Assembly: GCF_009928525.1 (NCBI RefSeq)
Contig: NZ_JAABOK010000005.1
Span: forward strand, 535,553-599,552
DNA: 64,000 nt
Direction: 5' to 3'
Origin: Chitinophaga solisilvae
Lineage (GTDB): Bacteria; Bacteroidota; Bacteroidia; Chitinophagales; Chitinophagaceae
The notes under the pieces are model-generated. The model searched no databases. It was not told the DNA's origin and saw nothing but the letters and a program-made list of their open reading frames with translations. The position numbers were made by a program, and so were the translations under genes. Below, one piece after another: positions 44,656-53,893 of this stretch. The stretch's first letter is position 1. Every line of letters begins with the position of its first letter.

Positions 44656-45711
44656 TCAGGACGGGTTCCGCAGACTGGCAATATCAATCACGAAGCGGTA
44701 TTTCACATCTCCCTTCATCATGCGTTCGTAAGCGTTGTTGATATCTTTGATGTCAATTACTTCCACATCGCTGATGATGTTGTGTTCTGCGCAGTAGTCC
44801 AGCATTTCCTGTGTTTCCCGGATGCCGCCTATCAGTGATCCTGCAATGCTGCGGCGTCCCATAACCAGGTTGAAAGCTGGTACTGCGGAAGGTTCCGGCG
44901 GGATGCCGAGACATATCATCACACCGTTTAAGGTCAGCAACCTGAGGAAGGTGTTGTAATCATGCGGAGCGGATACGGTGTTGAGGATGAAGTCAAATTT
45001 GCCACGGAGGGCTTTCATCTGTTCTTTATCGTTTATCAGTGCAAAGTGGTGTGCACCTAATCTTTTGGCGTCGGCTTCCTTGGAGGGGGAGGTGCTGAGC
45101 ATGGTTACTTCCGCACCGAAGGAAGCGGCCAGTTTCACCGCCATGTGGCCCAGTCCGCCCAGTCCCAGTACGGCTACTTTATGTCCCTTGCCTATTTTCC
45201 AGTGGCGCAGCGGGGAATAGGTGGTGATGCCTGCGCAAAGCAGTGGCGCCACGCCTTCCAGCGGTAACTTGTCGGAGATGTGCAATGTATATTTTTCGTC
45301 CACTACAATATGTGTGGAGTATCCGCCATAGGTAGGTGTTTTACGATCCATCTCCGTACCGTTGTAAGTATCTGCTACGCCGGTTTCACAATATTGTTCC
45401 TCTCCGGCCTTACAGGGATTGCATTCGCGGCAGGAGTCAACAAAGCAGCCTATTCCTGCCAGATCGCCCACCTTGAATCCGGTAACATGATCTCCTACTT
45501 TGGTAATCTTCCCTACAATTTCATGGCCAGGTACCATGGGGTACACGGAATGGTTCCATTCAGCCCTCACCTGATGAATGTCTGAATGACAAACGCCGCA
45601 GTAAAGAATTTCAATCTGTACGTCATGAGGTCCTACCTCTCTTCTTTCAAAATTCCAGGGCCCCAGCGGGGTAGTGGCACTCTGTGCCGCATAAGCTTTA
45701 GCTTCAGTCAT
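44656..45711 (-). CDS. Zinc-dependent NADP alcohol dehydrogenase (YahK/cinnamyl-alcohol type)
   Basis: This 351-residue medium-chain dehydrogenase reduces aldehydes or oxidises alcohols. The catalytic zinc ligands are in YCGVCHSDIHQVRAEW and PGHEIVGKI. The structural zinc cysteines are in CRECNPCKAGEEQYC. The nucleotide-binding loop is AVLGLGGLGHMAVKLA. The substrate is probably a broad range of aldehydes, as known for the family. A degenerate -7 box, AATTTTTG, lies 4 nt before the ATG on the minus strand. Confidence 0.93.
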   Translation of the reverse strand: MTEAKAYAAQSATTPLGPWNFERREVGPHDVQIEILYCGVCHSDIHQVRAEWNHSVYPMVPGHEIVGKITKVGDHVTGFKVGDLAGIGCFVDSCRECNPCKAGEEQYCETGVADTYNGTEMDRKTPTYGGYSTHIVVDEKYTLHISDKLPLEGVAPLLCAGITTYSPLRHWKIGKGHKVAVLGLGGLGHMAVKLAASFGAEVTMLSTSPSKEADAKRLGAHHFALINDKEQMKALRGKFDFILNTVSAPHDYNTFLRLLTLNGVMICLGIPPEPSAVPAFNLVMGRRSIAGSLIGGIRETQEMLDYCAEHNIISDVEVIDIKDINNAYERMMKGDVKYRFVIDIASLRNPS

Positions 45712-45816
45712 CGGGCAAAAATTTCTTCTAATCTAAGAAAAACACCCCAATTACCGCATAATTACTGCATCCGCCTCCGCTCACCCCACTCCCAACCTCC
45801 ACCCTGAATCTCAGCT
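45712..45816. other. Intergenic stretch upstream of the 13-bp repeat array
   Basis: About 105 bp with no gene. Apart from the likely alcohol dehydrogenase promoter at its left end, it is a cytosine-rich stretch on the plus strand (CACCCCAATTACCG, CCGCTCACCCCACTCCC). I see nothing else in it. Confidence 0.35.
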
Positions 45817-45947
45817 CTAAATCTCCGCCCTAAATCTCCGCCCTAAATCTCCGCCCTAAATCTCCGCCCTAAATCTCCGCCCTAAATCTCCGCTCTAAAT
45901 CTCCGCTCTAAATCTCCGCCCTAATCTTTCCGCCCTAAATCTCCGCT
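45817..45947. repeat. 13-bp tandem repeat array (CTAAATCTCCGCC), about ten copies
   Basis: Ten head-to-tail copies of CTAAATCTCCGCC (or ...GCT) fill the space, one copy (45921-45934) being degenerate and 14 bp long. Read on the minus strand, the unit is GGCGGAGATTTAG, which contains the GCGGAGAT core of the palindromic elements. The array is directly followed by a single heptamer arm at 45951-45984. Confidence 0.9.
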
Positions 45948-45984
45948 CACATTCGTAATTCATAATTCGTAATTCGTAATTAAA
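45948..45984. repeat. Single heptamer arm (half palindrome) next to the 13-bp array
   Basis: ATTCGTA, ATTCATA, ATTCGTA, ATTCGTA, ATTAAAT form the same right arm seen in the complete elements at 18617 and 20433, but no matching left arm exists on the other side of the array. It ends 8 nt before the FAD oxidoreductase start. Confidence 0.75.
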
Positions 45985-45991
45985 TTAGCGT

Positions 45992-47119
45992 ATGTTAAGT
46001 TACTGGGAGAAACAAAGCCTGCTGCAATACGATTATATTATTATCGGCAGCGGTATCGTCGGTCTGTCTGCGGCTGTCAGCCTGAAGGAGCGGGAGCCGC
46101 TGGCGCGTGTGCTGGTGCTGGAACGCGAGGTGTTGCCCACCGGTGCGAGTACCAAAAATGCGGGGTTTGCGTGTATCGGCAGTCTGACGGAAATACTGGC
46201 GGATCTTCAGGCGATGCCCGCGGAGGTGGTGCTGAATCTGGTGGCTACCCGGCGGGCAGGATTGCAGCTGTTGCGCCGCCGCCTGGGAGATGATCGTATC
46301 GGCTACCGGGAAAACGGCAGCTTTGAGCTGATAGGTGAACAGGAAGAGTGGGCGCTGCACCGGCTGGATGAAGTTAACCGTATGCTGGAGCCGTTGTTTG
46401 AAGGGCAGCCTGCCTTTTCTCCTGCGAGCGAAAACATTGCGGCATTTGGCTTTGCGCCGGCAAATGTGAAGGCGCTTGTCCGCAACCACTTTGAGGGTGA
46501 GCTGCATACGGGTAAAATGATGCGCGCACTTATTGACCTGGCAATTGAAAAAGGGGTGGAAATCAAGACCGGTTGCCCGGTGAGCCGTTTTGAAGATCTG
46601 CATACAGGCGTCAACGTTATTGTCCCCAATCATGTGCTGAAGGAAGAGGTGGTATTTGCCGCCCGTAAGCTGCTGGTTTGTACCAATGCGTTCACGAGGC
46701 AGCTGCTGCCGGAAGAAGACGTGATACCCGGCAGGGGGCAGGTGCTGATTACCGATCCGGTACCCGGACTGCGTTTTAAAGGTATCTTCCACCTCGAAGA
46801 AGGATTTTACTACTTCCGGGAGCTGGACGGCCGCGTGCTGATGGGTGGAGGCCGCCACCTGGATTTCGCCGGCGAAACATCCGCAGACTTCTCCTTCAAT
46901 GACCGTATCCAGCACGAGCTGGAAGAACTCCTCCGGCATACCATACTGCCACAGCAGCCCTTTACCGTAGCCGACCGCTGGACGGGTATCATGGCTTTCG
47001 GTAATAATAAACAACCCATCGTACGCGCCTATACGAAAAATATCCTCCTCGGCGTCCGCATGGGCGGCATGGGCGTAGCCATCGGCTCCATGATAGGAGA
47101 GCAGCTGGCGAATATGTGA
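45992..47119 (+). CDS. FAD-dependent oxidoreductase (DAO family)
   Basis: This 375-residue flavoprotein of the D-amino-acid-oxidase/glycine-oxidase fold binds FAD with YDYIIIGSGIVGLSAAVSLKE (dinucleotide motif GSGIVG, about residue 20) and TGASTKNAGFACIGS. The C-terminal FAD contact is VRMGGMGVAIGSMIGEQLA. The substrate is unknown; an amino acid or imino acid would be typical. It stands alone: a palindrome follows it and the array precedes it. Confidence 0.85.
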   Translation: MLSYWEKQSLLQYDYIIIGSGIVGLSAAVSLKEREPLARVLVLEREVLPTGASTKNAGFACIGSLTEILADLQAMPAEVVLNLVATRRAGLQLLRRRLGDDRIGYRENGSFELIGEQEEWALHRLDEVNRMLEPLFEGQPAFSPASENIAAFGFAPANVKALVRNHFEGELHTGKMMRALIDLAIEKGVEIKTGCPVSRFEDLHTGVNVIVPNHVLKEEVVFAARKLLVCTNAFTRQLLPEEDVIPGRGQVLITDPVPGLRFKGIFHLEEGFYYFRELDGRVLMGGGRHLDFAGETSADFSFNDRIQHELEELLRHTILPQQPFTVADRWTGIMAFGNNKQPIVRAYTKNILLGVRMGGMGVAIGSMIGEQLANM

Positions 47120-47290
47120 TTATGTGATTATTTGATTATTTGAGATTTGATTATTTAAAAATGCAGCGGAGATTTTCCCGAAAATTTCCGCATAATTTTT
47201 TGCATCTTATCCTCATAAATCTCCGGAATGATCTCCGCTGCATTTAAATCTCAAATAATGAAATAAATAAATGACCAAATAAAGTGTATG
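47120..47290. repeat. Palindromic element with ATTATTTG arms and GCAGCGGAGAT core
   Basis: ATGCAGCGGAGAT (47161-47173) pairs with its complement at 47231-47243, flanked by arms GATTATTTGAGATTT and AAATCTCAAATAATG; the left arm has an 8-nt insertion. The long loop (47174-47230) contains a second, imperfect copy of the core theme (AAATCTCCGG), so the element may be composite. It separates the FAD oxidoreductase from the xylose operon. Confidence 0.75.
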
Positions 47291-47353
47291 GAATACGTTT
47301 AATTTACTATATTGATCCGCCAAAATTTCTTAAACAACCACGTTTGAACAATT

Positions 47354-49027
47354 ATGCAACACTTACTTCATCGTATTGATTACCTGGTTTTCCTGGTATA
47401 TTTTGTCATCGTTGCCGGTTACGGGTATTATATCTACCAGCGGAAAAAGAAGGCGTCATCGGATTCCAAGGACTTTTTCCTGGCGGAAGGTTCCCTTACC
47501 TGGTGGGCTATCGGCGCCTCCCTGATCGCCTCCAATATTTCGGCGGAACAATTTATCGGGATGTCGGGTTCCGGATTTTCGATGGGACTTGCTATCTCTA
47601 CCTATGAGTGGATGGCTGCCGCCACGTTGATTGTTGTGGCTGTGTTCTTCCTCCCTATCTATCTTAAAAACAAGATATATACCATGCCCCAGTTCCTGGA
47701 GCGACGGTATAATCAGACGGTAAGTACTATCATGGCCGTTTTCTGGCTGTTGCTGTACGTGGTAGTGAACCTTACTTCTATCTTGTATCTCGGCGCCCTC
47801 GCAATCAACAAAATTTCCGGTATCAACTTCTATGCCTGTATGGTGGCATTGTCTTTCTTCGCAGTGCTGATTACGCTCGGCGGTATGAAGGTGATTGGTT
47901 ATACCGATGTTATCCAGGTGTTCTTCCTCATCCTCGGCGGACTGGCCACTACCTATCTGGCCCTGCAGCTGGTGGCAGAACATTTCGGTACCACCGGCGT
48001 GCTGAATGGTTTCAGCCTGATGCGCGAACATGCAGATGATCATTTCCACATGATCTTTAAAAAGGAAAGCCCGCATTACCTCGATTTGCCGGGGCTCAGT
48101 ATACTCGTCGGCGGTATGTGGATTGTAAACCTGAACTACTGGGGATGTAACCAGTACATCACACAACGTGCACTGGGCGCGGATCTGAAGACTGCCCGCA
48201 GCGGTCTGCTCTTTGCCGGCTTCCTTAAACTGCTCATGCCGGTGATTGTGGTGCTGCCTGGTATTGCCGCCTATGTCCTGTATCAGCAGGGCATGTTCCA
48301 GGACGCTATGATGAAAGATGGTTCCCTGAACCCTGATAATGCTTACCCGGTGCTGCTTAACCTGCTGCCAGTAGGATTGAAAGGGCTGGCTTTTGCTGCG
48401 CTGACAGCCGCTGTAGTGGCTTCGCTGGCAGGTAAGGCCAATAGTATTTCCACCATTTTTTCTCTGGATATTTATAAGAAGATATACAATAAGGATGCTG
48501 ATGAGAAGAAGATAGTAGGCGTAGGCCGTACAACGGTGATTGTGGCGATGATTATCGCGATTGTATTATCCAACTTCCTGGGTATAGATAAGAAAGGCGG
48601 ATTCCAGTTTATTCAGGAATATACCGGCTTCGTATCTCCGGGTGTATTTGCGATGTTCATTATGGGCTTCTTCTGGAAACGCACTACCTCCAATGCTGCC
48701 ATGTTCGCTATGATAGCAGGCTTGCTGCTTTCCTTCCTGTTGAAGTTCCTGCCGGGATGGGTGGATCTGCAACCGCTGTATGCTATCGGATGGTCCGCAC
48801 CTAACGCCGCCGGCGTATACGAAATAGCATTTATTGACCGTATGGCCATCGTATTCGCTGTCTGTGTAATAGGTATGGTCATCATTTCGCTCGCTGATCC
48901 TAAGAGTAAGACCAATCCGAAAGGACTGGATGTGGACAGCAGCATGTTTAAAACAGCGATGCCGTTTACTATCGGGGCATTGTTTATTATCGGAATCCTG
49001 ATTGCATTATACACAATTTACTGGTAG
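47354..49027 (+). CDS. Sodium/sugar symporter (SSS family), probable xylose importer
   Basis: This 557-residue integral membrane protein has about 13-14 helices and belongs to the sodium:solute symporter family. Characteristic parts are SSDSKDFFLAEGSLTWWAIGASLIASNISAEQFIGMSGSG (cited as LIASNISAEQFIGMSGSG), LERRYNQTVSTIMAVFW, and the family signature region GLAFAALTAAVVASLAGKANSISTIF. It is the first gene of an operon with xylB, xylA and a mutarotase (gap of 3 bp to xylB), so xylose is the likely cargo. TATATTGA at 47310-47317 is a weak -7 candidate. Confidence 0.92.
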   Translation: MQHLLHRIDYLVFLVYFVIVAGYGYYIYQRKKKASSDSKDFFLAEGSLTWWAIGASLIASNISAEQFIGMSGSGFSMGLAISTYEWMAAATLIVVAVFFLPIYLKNKIYTMPQFLERRYNQTVSTIMAVFWLLLYVVVNLTSILYLGALAINKISGINFYACMVALSFFAVLITLGGMKVIGYTDVIQVFFLILGGLATTYLALQLVAEHFGTTGVLNGFSLMREHADDHFHMIFKKESPHYLDLPGLSILVGGMWIVNLNYWGCNQYITQRALGADLKTARSGLLFAGFLKLLMPVIVVLPGIAAYVLYQQGMFQDAMMKDGSLNPDNAYPVLLNLLPVGLKGLAFAALTAAVVASLAGKANSISTIFSLDIYKKIYNKDADEKKIVGVGRTTVIVAMIIAIVLSNFLGIDKKGGFQFIQEYTGFVSPGVFAMFIMGFFWKRTTSNAAMFAMIAGLLLSFLLKFLPGWVDLQPLYAIGWSAPNAAGVYEIAFIDRMAIVFAVCVIGMVIISLADPKSKTNPKGLDVDSSMFKTAMPFTIGALFIIGILIALYTIYW

Positions 49028-49030
49028 TCC

Positions 49031-50509
49031 ATGTATTTCATCGGCTATGATATAGGTTCTTCTTCTGTAAAAGCTGCTTTGCTGGATGCGGACAGCGGCA
49101 GGTGCTTGGCATCTGCCGCCAGCCCGTCCAGGGAGATGCCCATACAGGTACCACATGCCGGATGGGCAGAGCAGGACCCGGAAAGCTGGTGGCAGGAAGT
49201 CATCAATGCTACCGCCCTGCTGCGGCAGCAGGCAGCTTTTGATCCGGCTGCGGTAGGCGGTATCGGTATCGCCTACCAGATGCATGGGCTGGTATGCGTG
49301 GATAAGGCGCAGCAGGTGCTGCGTCCTTCCGTCATCTGGTGCGACAGCCGCGCGGTAGATACCGGCAATAAGGCTTTTGCCGCATTGGGTGAGCAATACT
49401 GCCTGGAACATCTGCTCAACTCCCCCGGTAATTTTACCGCCTCCAAACTGAGATGGATATACGAAAATGAGCCGCATATCTACGAACGTATCCATAAAAT
49501 TATGCTGCCCGGCGATTTCATTGCCATGAAACTCACCGGCGAAGCCTGTACAACCATCTCCGGCCTCTCCGAAGGTACCTTCTGGGATTTCGCTGCCGGC
49601 AGTGTCAGCAAAAAATTACTCGACTATTACCAGATAGATGAAGGACTGCTATCTGCCGTGGTGCCTGCTTTTGGCGTACAGGGCCGGCTCACCGCAGCTG
49701 CCGCGGCAGTGCTGCAGCTGAAGGAAGGAACACCGGTCACTTACCGTGCCGGCGATCAGCCCAACAACGCTTTTTCGCTGAATGTGCTGCAACCCGGCGA
49801 AGCCGCCACCACAGCGGGTACTTCCGGCGTGGTATATGCCGTACACGATCAGCACGCAGCCGATCCGCAAAGCCGGGTCAACACATTTGTGCATGTCAGT
49901 AACGATGCGCAGCAGCTGCGCAACGGGGTGCTGATGTGTCTCAACGGTACAGGCATCGCCAACAGCTGGCTGAAAAATATACTTGGCAGTACCGACTACG
50001 TCGCCATGAACAGCGAAGCGGCTACCGCGCCTCCCGGAGCAGACGGTCTGCTGATATATCCCTTCGGCAACGGCGCAGAAAGAATACTGGCTAATAAACG
50101 CACCGGCGCTGCCGCCAGGCACCTGGACTTCAACCGCCACGGACGTGCCCACCTGCTGCGCGCCGTGCAGGAAGGAATCGTTTTCGGCCTTTACTATGGT
50201 ATGGAAATTATGTCTGCCATGGGGCTGCATATTCACCGTGTCAGGGCCGGCAATGCCAACATGTTCCTCAGCCCCCTGTTCCGCGAAGTTTTCGCCAATA
50301 CCGCAGATGCAGTCATTGAACTGTACAACACCGACGGCGCACAGGGCGCTGCCCGCGGAGCGGCGGTAGGAGCAGGATATATGAATACCAGCAATGTTTT
50401 CCACGGCATGGAATGCCTCGCCGTTATAGAACCACAGGCAGCCCTGCAGGAGCAATACCGTGATGCCTATGGCCGCTGGCTCGCCGGACTGGCTGCCCTC
50501 ACGACATAA
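49031..50509 (+). CDS. xylB: Xylulokinase
   Basis: This 492-residue FGGY-family kinase phosphorylates D-xylulose to xylulose 5-phosphate. The N-terminal phosphate loop is YFIGYDIGSSSVKAALLD. AGWAEQDPESWWQ, IAYQMHGLVCVD (substrate region) and VIWCDSRAVDTG follow. The second ATP-binding part is TAGTSGVVYAVHD, with the FGGY C-terminal signature around VRAGNANMFLSPLFREVFA. Its place between symporter and xylA confirms the substrate. Confidence 0.95.
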   Translation: MYFIGYDIGSSSVKAALLDADSGRCLASAASPSREMPIQVPHAGWAEQDPESWWQEVINATALLRQQAAFDPAAVGGIGIAYQMHGLVCVDKAQQVLRPSVIWCDSRAVDTGNKAFAALGEQYCLEHLLNSPGNFTASKLRWIYENEPHIYERIHKIMLPGDFIAMKLTGEACTTISGLSEGTFWDFAAGSVSKKLLDYYQIDEGLLSAVVPAFGVQGRLTAAAAAVLQLKEGTPVTYRAGDQPNNAFSLNVLQPGEAATTAGTSGVVYAVHDQHAADPQSRVNTFVHVSNDAQQLRNGVLMCLNGTGIANSWLKNILGSTDYVAMNSEAATAPPGADGLLIYPFGNGAERILANKRTGAAARHLDFNRHGRAHLLRAVQEGIVFGLYYGMEIMSAMGLHIHRVRAGNANMFLSPLFREVFANTADAVIELYNTDGAQGAARGAAVGAGYMNTSNVFHGMECLAVIEPQAALQEQYRDAYGRWLAGLAALTT

Positions 50510-50546
50510 CGATAACGTACATACGTCATTTTAAAATCCACCTTTT

Positions 50547-51875
50547 ATGAGCATTACACTTGGAAACACAGAGTATTTCAGCGGTATCGGCAAAATCAGC
50601 TACGAAGGCCCGCAGTCTGATAATCCGCTCGCCTATAAGTGGTATGATGAAAACCGCATGATAGCCGGTAAAACCATGAAGGAATTATTCCGGTTCGCTG
50701 TCTGCTACTGGCACACCTTCTGCGGTACCGGCGGGGATCCCTTCGGGCCGGGAACAAAAAAATTTCCCTGGCTGGCATCTCCGGATGCGGAACAATCTGC
50801 CAGAGACAAGATGGATGCTGCTTTTGAATTCATTACCAAATTAGGCTTACCCTACTACTGTTTCCATGATGTAGATCTGACAGATGAAGGTGCAGATATG
50901 GCCACCTACGAAAAGCGGATGCAGCTGATAACAGACTATGCCCGCCAGAAACAGGCTGCCAGCGGTGTAAAGCTGCTGTGGGGCACGGCCAACGTATTCA
51001 GTCACCCGCGCTATATGAATGGCGCCGCTACCAACCCCGATTTCTCCGTGCTGGCCTATGCAGGCACACAGATAAAAAATGCGCTGGATGCAACCATCGC
51101 CCTGGGCGGAGAAAACTATGTTTTCTGGGGCGGCCGTGAAGGATATATGACCCTGCTCAACACCAACATGAAACGCGAGCAGGAACATCTGGCCCGCTTC
51201 CTGGGCATGGCCCGCGACTATGCGCGCAAACAGGGTTTCAAGGGAACATTCTTCATAGAACCTAAACCCTGCGAACCTACCAAACATCAGTACGACTTCG
51301 ACAGCGCCACTGTCATCGGATTCCTGGAACGTTACGGCCTGGCAAAGGATTTTAAACTGAATATAGAAGTAAACCACGCCACACTGGCGGGCCATACCTT
51401 CCAGCACGAGCTGCAGGTGGCCGCAGATGCAGGTATGCTGGGCAGTATAGACGCCAATCGCGGCGATGCACAGAACGGCTGGGATACTGATCAGTTCCCC
51501 ATGCATCTCAACGACCTGGTGGAAAGCATGCTCATTATCCTGGAAGCTGGCGGCTTTGCCGGCGGCGGTGTTAACTTCGACGCTAAAACCCGCCGCAACT
51601 CCACCGACCTGGAAGATATATTCCACGCGCATATCGGTGGGATTGATACCTTTGCAAGGGCCGCTGTCATCGCAGAAAAAGTACTGACACATACGCCCTA
51701 TAAAAAATTCCGCCAGGAACGCTATGCTTCCTTCGACACCGGTAAAGGCCGGGAGTTTGAAGAAGGTAAACTGTCACTCGAAGATCTCCGCAGTATCACC
51801 ATCGCCGGCGGAGAACCCACGCAGATCAGCGGTAAACAGGAATGGCTGGAAAATCTTATCAACAGCTGCATTTAA
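50547..51875 (+). CDS. xylA: Xylose isomerase
   Basis: This 442-residue TIM-barrel metalloenzyme interconverts xylose and xylulose. Family motifs are FCFHDVDL-like [15 protein letters not shown] (catalytic His and Asp), [30 protein letters not shown] (metal-binding Glu), [14 protein letters not shown], and GSIDANRGD, the second metal site. The long form (class II, about 440 residues) is complete. The gene order symporter-xylB-xylA-mutarotase gives a full route from external xylose to xylulose 5-phosphate. Confidence 0.97.
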   Translation: MSITLGNTEYFSGIGKISYEGPQSDNPLAYKWYDENRMIAGKTMKELFRFAVCYWHTFCGTGGDPFGPGTKKFPWLASPDAEQSARDKMDAAFEFITKLGLPYYCFHDVDLTDEGADMATYEKRMQLITDYARQKQAASGVKLLWGTANVFSHPRYMNGAATNPDFSVLAYAGTQIKNALDATIALGGENYVFWGGREGYMTLLNTNMKREQEHLARFLGMARDYARKQGFKGTFFIEPKPCEPTKHQYDFDSATVIGFLERYGLAKDFKLNIEVNHATLAGHTFQHELQVAADAGMLGSIDANRGDAQNGWDTDQFPMHLNDLVESMLIILEAGGFAGGGVNFDAKTRRNSTDLEDIFHAHIGGIDTFARAAVIAEKVLTHTPYKKFRQERYASFDTGKGREFEEGKLSLEDLRSITIAGGEPTQISGKQEWLENLINSCI

Positions 51876-51886
51876 TATAATAGCAC

Positions 51887-52831
51887 ATGGTCATAAAAAC
51901 CTTTCATGAGGCCGGGTTTGATATACTGGCGCTCATTGATCAGAACAGTGAAACACAAATAGAAATTATTCCCGCTCACGGCGCCCTGCTGCACGCCTTC
52001 AAAGTGAAACGCAACGGTGAAATCATCAACCTGATTGACAGCTACAGCAGTATCGATGACCTGAAAGGCAATCTGCACGAGAGCTTCAAAAGCGTAAAGC
52101 TCAGCCCTTTTGCCTGCCGGATCAAAGATGCATCCTACCAGTGGGAAGGCGCTACCTACAGCATCGCTAAAACGATAGCCCCCGGAAATGCCATCCATGG
52201 CCTGCTGTATGATGCCGTGTTCTCCGTAAAGCAACAGCATGCAGATGAACAGCACGCCACCGTAACGCTGGAATATCGCTTCAAGGCAGAAGATACCGGC
52301 TATCCTTTCAGCTACGACTGCCTGGCCACCTACACCCTGCGTCCCAGCAATGAACTGGAGGTGACCACGGAAGTCATCAACCGGAGCGATGTATCTATTC
52401 CGCTGATGGATGGCTGGCATCCCTACTTCAGTACCGGCACCCCCGTGGATGACCTGGTGCTGACCTTCGCCTCTAAGGAAATAGTAGAATTCGACGCTAA
52501 GCTGATCCCTACAGGCAACGTACTGCCTTACACGGAATTCGTTCATGGCAAAAGCCTGGCAGGCGTGGAACTGGATAACTCCTTTGTGCTGGATTTCATA
52601 CAGCCGCAACCGTTAGCTACCCTCCACGATCCGGTGAAAAATATCAACATCGCTTTCTTCCCCGGGAAAAATTATCCTATCCTGCAGGTGTATATCCCGC
52701 CTCACCGTAACAGTATTGCGGTGGAAAATCTGAGCGGCGCACCCAATGCCTTCAACAACGGCCTCGGACTGGTTACCCTCGCCGCCGGTGAAAGCAGGAC
52801 CTTCGATACAAAAATTAAAATCACGGTGTAA
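51887..52831 (+). CDS. Aldose 1-epimerase (galactose mutarotase family)
   Basis: This 314-residue beta-sandwich enzyme equilibrates alpha and beta anomers of aldoses. AIHGLLYDAVF, MDGWHPYFSTG (catalytic His region) and the C-terminal acidic segment AVENLSGAPNAFNNGLGL, where the catalytic Glu lies, are visible. It follows xylA by 11 bp, so it probably supplies the alpha anomer to xylose isomerase. The family is correct, but the sugar is inferred from context. Confidence 0.9.
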   Translation: MVIKTFHEAGFDILALIDQNSETQIEIIPAHGALLHAFKVKRNGEIINLIDSYSSIDDLKGNLHESFKSVKLSPFACRIKDASYQWEGATYSIAKTIAPGNAIHGLLYDAVFSVKQQHADEQHATVTLEYRFKAEDTGYPFSYDCLATYTLRPSNELEVTTEVINRSDVSIPLMDGWHPYFSTGTPVDDLVLTFASKEIVEFDAKLIPTGNVLPYTEFVHGKSLAGVELDNSFVLDFIQPQPLATLHDPVKNINIAFFPGKNYPILQVYIPPHRNSIAVENLSGAPNAFNNGLGLVTLAAGESRTFDTKIKITV

Positions 52832-52949
52832 TACCAGTGGCCCGGTGGCATAGTCTTTGGATGATTTGCTCAGGCAGGCTGACACACCTGAAATACTGAT
52901 CAGCCCGCCCATCCCGGCGTCATTAACCTAAAATGTAAGATACAGAAGT

Positions 52950-52977
52950 CCTCTGCCTGCCTGGCAGGGGATTTTTG
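52950..52977 (+). terminator. Terminator of the xylose operon
   Basis: CCTCTGCC (52950-52957) pairs with GGCAGGGG (52963-52970, one G-T pair) and is followed by ATTTTTGTTTTTT. The T-rich stretch also contains TTTG, which could double as a -33 element for the next gene; TTAATTTG at 53001-53008 would be its imperfect -7 box. Confidence 0.75.
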
Positions 52978-53092
52978 TTTTTTAAACCAAGGGCATTTCT
53001 TTAATTTGTACCACGGATGCTGATGAACAATGTACATACCGTAAGGGTTGTTCAGGGAGAGGAAAGATAGTCAGGATTAAAACTTATGAATT

Positions 53093-53812
53093 ATGAAGGC
53101 TTTTATGCGCATCATGCTGTGTTGTTTGACAGGCATGTTATTTTCACAGATGGCAGGCGCTCAGGTAACTGTTACCGGACAGATATCAGACAGCAACAAA
53201 CTGGTGTTACCTTATGCCACGGTAACCAATATCAATTCCGGTAAACGGGCATTGTCCGACCAGGGCGGTTTTTATAAGATAGATGCCTCCCGCGGAGATA
53301 AAATCGTTTTCACTTTCGTGGGGTACCTCCCGGATACCCTGCCGGTAACGCTCACAACCGGTACGCAGACCTCCAATATGAAACTGGTGGTGGCCGGTAA
53401 ATTCCTGAAAGGAGTGGAAATTACTTCACAGTATTCTCCTTATCAGATAGACTCCATTGAGCGTCGCCGCCAGTACGGTTACCTGCTGGATCTGCCCAAC
53501 AAGCCGCTGGCCGGTGGTAATACGCCGGAAGGCGCGGGTATCGTATTCAGCCCTATTACCCGGTTCTCCAAAGGAGAAAGACAAAAACGCCAGTTCAAGA
53601 AAAACTACGAGGAGATGGAAAAACAGAAATTCATTGACTCCCGGTTTACGCCGCTGCTGGTCAGCCAGGTTACCGGTCTCAAGGGCGACTCCCTGCAGCA
53701 TTTCATGCGCGATAATTATCCCGACTACAATACCATGCGTAGTCTGGCGCATAACGACCTGCTGTACTGGATCACAGACAAATACAAAGCCTGGGCGAAT
53801 AAACCCCGCTAA
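53093..53812 (+). CDS. Secreted protein with CarboxypepD_reg-like domain
   Basis: This 239-residue exported protein has a signal peptide (LCCLTGMLFSQMAGAQ). Residues about 25-110 (VTVTGQISDSNKLVLPYATVTN, GFYKIDASRGDKIVFTFVGYLPD) form the beta-sandwich that begins many SusC proteins, but here it stands alone. The C-terminal half (about 115-239) is helical and charged (FSKGERQKRQFKKNYEEMEKQK). Similar orphan proteins are common in Bacteroidota and have no known function. It is transcribed alone and ends at a bidirectional terminator. Confidence 0.8.
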   Translation: MKAFMRIMLCCLTGMLFSQMAGAQVTVTGQISDSNKLVLPYATVTNINSGKRALSDQGGFYKIDASRGDKIVFTFVGYLPDTLPVTLTTGTQTSNMKLVVAGKFLKGVEITSQYSPYQIDSIERRRQYGYLLDLPNKPLAGGNTPEGAGIVFSPITRFSKGERQKRQFKKNYEEMEKQKFIDSRFTPLLVSQVTGLKGDSLQHFMRDNYPDYNTMRSLAHNDLLYWITDKYKAWANKPR

Positions 53813-53832
53813 AACAGGATTACCTGATAAAG

Positions 53833-53870
53833 AAAAGCCGCAGAGAATAATCTCTGCGGCTTTTTTAATT
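53833..53870. terminator. Bidirectional terminator, 14-bp perfect stem
   Basis: AAAAGCCGCAGAGA (53833-53846) pairs with its exact complement (53851-53864) around ATAA, with an A-rich left and T-rich right flank. It serves the convergent genes on both sides. Confidence 0.93.
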
Positions 53871-53893
53871 ATTCAGATTTTAATTGCATCCGG

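Noticed and set aside
45817..45947. A CRISPR-like array
   Set aside because: Units of 13 bp are joined head to tail without spacers, so this is a simple tandem repeat, and no cas gene is nearby.
45995..47014. A 339-codon frame on the minus strand
   Set aside because: It is antisense to the FAD oxidoreductase, has no recognisable domain, and its His/Gln-rich composition is typical of a shadow frame.
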